From assembly GCA_004553715.1 (NCBI GenBank), contig SFKP01000031.1:1-13725 (forward strand): a stretch of DNA of 13,725 bases. The letters are read 5' to 3'. Of the stretch, positions 13,537-13,725 are shown piece by piece. Within the stretch, counting starts at the first letter, position 1; each line of letters starts with the position of its first letter. The position numbers and the translations under genes are program-made. The notes beneath the pieces are model-generated. The model made no database searches, was not told the DNA's origin, and saw nothing but the letters and a program-made list of their open reading frames with translations. This DNA is from Clostridiales bacterium. Its GTDB lineage: Bacteria; Bacillota; Clostridia; TANB77; CAG-508.

Positions 13537-13725
13537 ATGAAAAAAGATAATGGTATTACATTAATAGCATTAGTTATAACAATAATAGTAATGCTAATAC
13601 TAGTAGTAGTAACAATCAGAATTGCTACTGATGGCAAATTATTTGATTATGCAGGAGAAGCAGCAAAAAAGACACAAGAAGAAGCAGATAAAGAAAAAGA
13701 ATTATCTAATGGAAATATTGATGGA
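13537..13725 (+). CDS. Prepilin-like protein, C-terminus cut by window edge
   Basis: Sixty-three codons are visible and remain open at the window end. The start MKKDNG is followed by ITLIALVITIIVMLILVVVTI, the class III prepilin pattern: a short basic leader, a Gly before the cleavage point, then a hydrophobic helix that packs in the filament core. The residue five places after the predicted cut is Ala rather than the usual Glu; such ITLIALVIT forms are common in Clostridia. After the helix comes a Lys/Glu-rich helical stretch (AAKKTQEEADKEKE). AGGAGG lies 8 nt before the ATG. It is placed behind the PilM-PilN, PilO-like and small membrane protein genes and is probably a pilin or minor pilin for that machine. 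It is cleaved by a prepilin peptidase not seen in the window. Confidence 0.82.
   Translation, partial: MKKDNGITLIALVITIIVMLILVVVTIRIATDGKLFDYAGEAAKKTQEEADKEKELSNGNIDG

Overview
The window looks like the chromosome of an AT-rich, spore-forming member of the Clostridia (Bacillota), most likely an uncultured gut-type lineage. The evidence is the spoVA spore genes, an AgrA-type response regulator, strong AGGAGG ribosome-binding sites, very A/T-rich codon use, and a prepilin-like protein of the GITLIALVIT type. I see no insertion sequence, phage gene, CRISPR array, tRNA or rRNA.

Region 1 (1-961). A leftward LytTR response regulator, cut by the window edge, lies head-to-head with a rightward housekeeping block. 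Between them are two good SigA-type promoters, one for each direction.

Region 2 (962-8319). A tightly packed rightward block runs cmk (CMP kinase), an uncharacterised FAD-dependent oxidoreductase, a family 2 glycosyltransferase, pth (peptidyl-tRNA hydrolase), a short RNase E/G-type nuclease, a membrane-anchored CapA-like protein and rimO (ribosomal protein S12 methylthiotransferase). From pth to rimO the genes overlap or abut (pth/rng adjacent, rng/capA-like 37 nt overlap, capA-like/rimO 4 nt overlap), so they are probably translationally coupled. The theme is nucleotide supply, translation and RNA turnover. Two members are odd: the RNase lacks part of its S1 domain and its zinc-link end, and the CapA-like protein has lost several family metal-site residues.

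Region 3 (8325-10564). A leftward sporulation operon reads dodecin-like gene, spoVAC, spoVAD, spoVAE. It starts from a SigG-like promoter and ends in a hairpin shared with rimO. The spoVA proteins move dipicolinic acid into the forespore and release it at germination. In this sequence spoVAD carries a one-base frameshift. The dodecin-like protein lacks the residues that normally hold flavin.

Region 4 (10574-13725). Divergent from the spore operon is a rightward type IV pilus-like operon: a PilM-PilN fusion, a PilO-like protein with two Thr/Ser-rich insertions, a small unrecognised single-pass membrane protein, and the start of a prepilin-like protein cut by the window edge. Together they look like the inner-membrane assembly platform plus a substrate of a type IV filament machine. 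The 185 nt between the two operons holds both promoters and four ATTACA repeats.

The most notable points are the PilM-PilN fusion with both phosphate loops altered, the dodecin-like gene tied to spoVA, the reduced RNase G, the degenerate CapA-like protein and the broken spoVAD.
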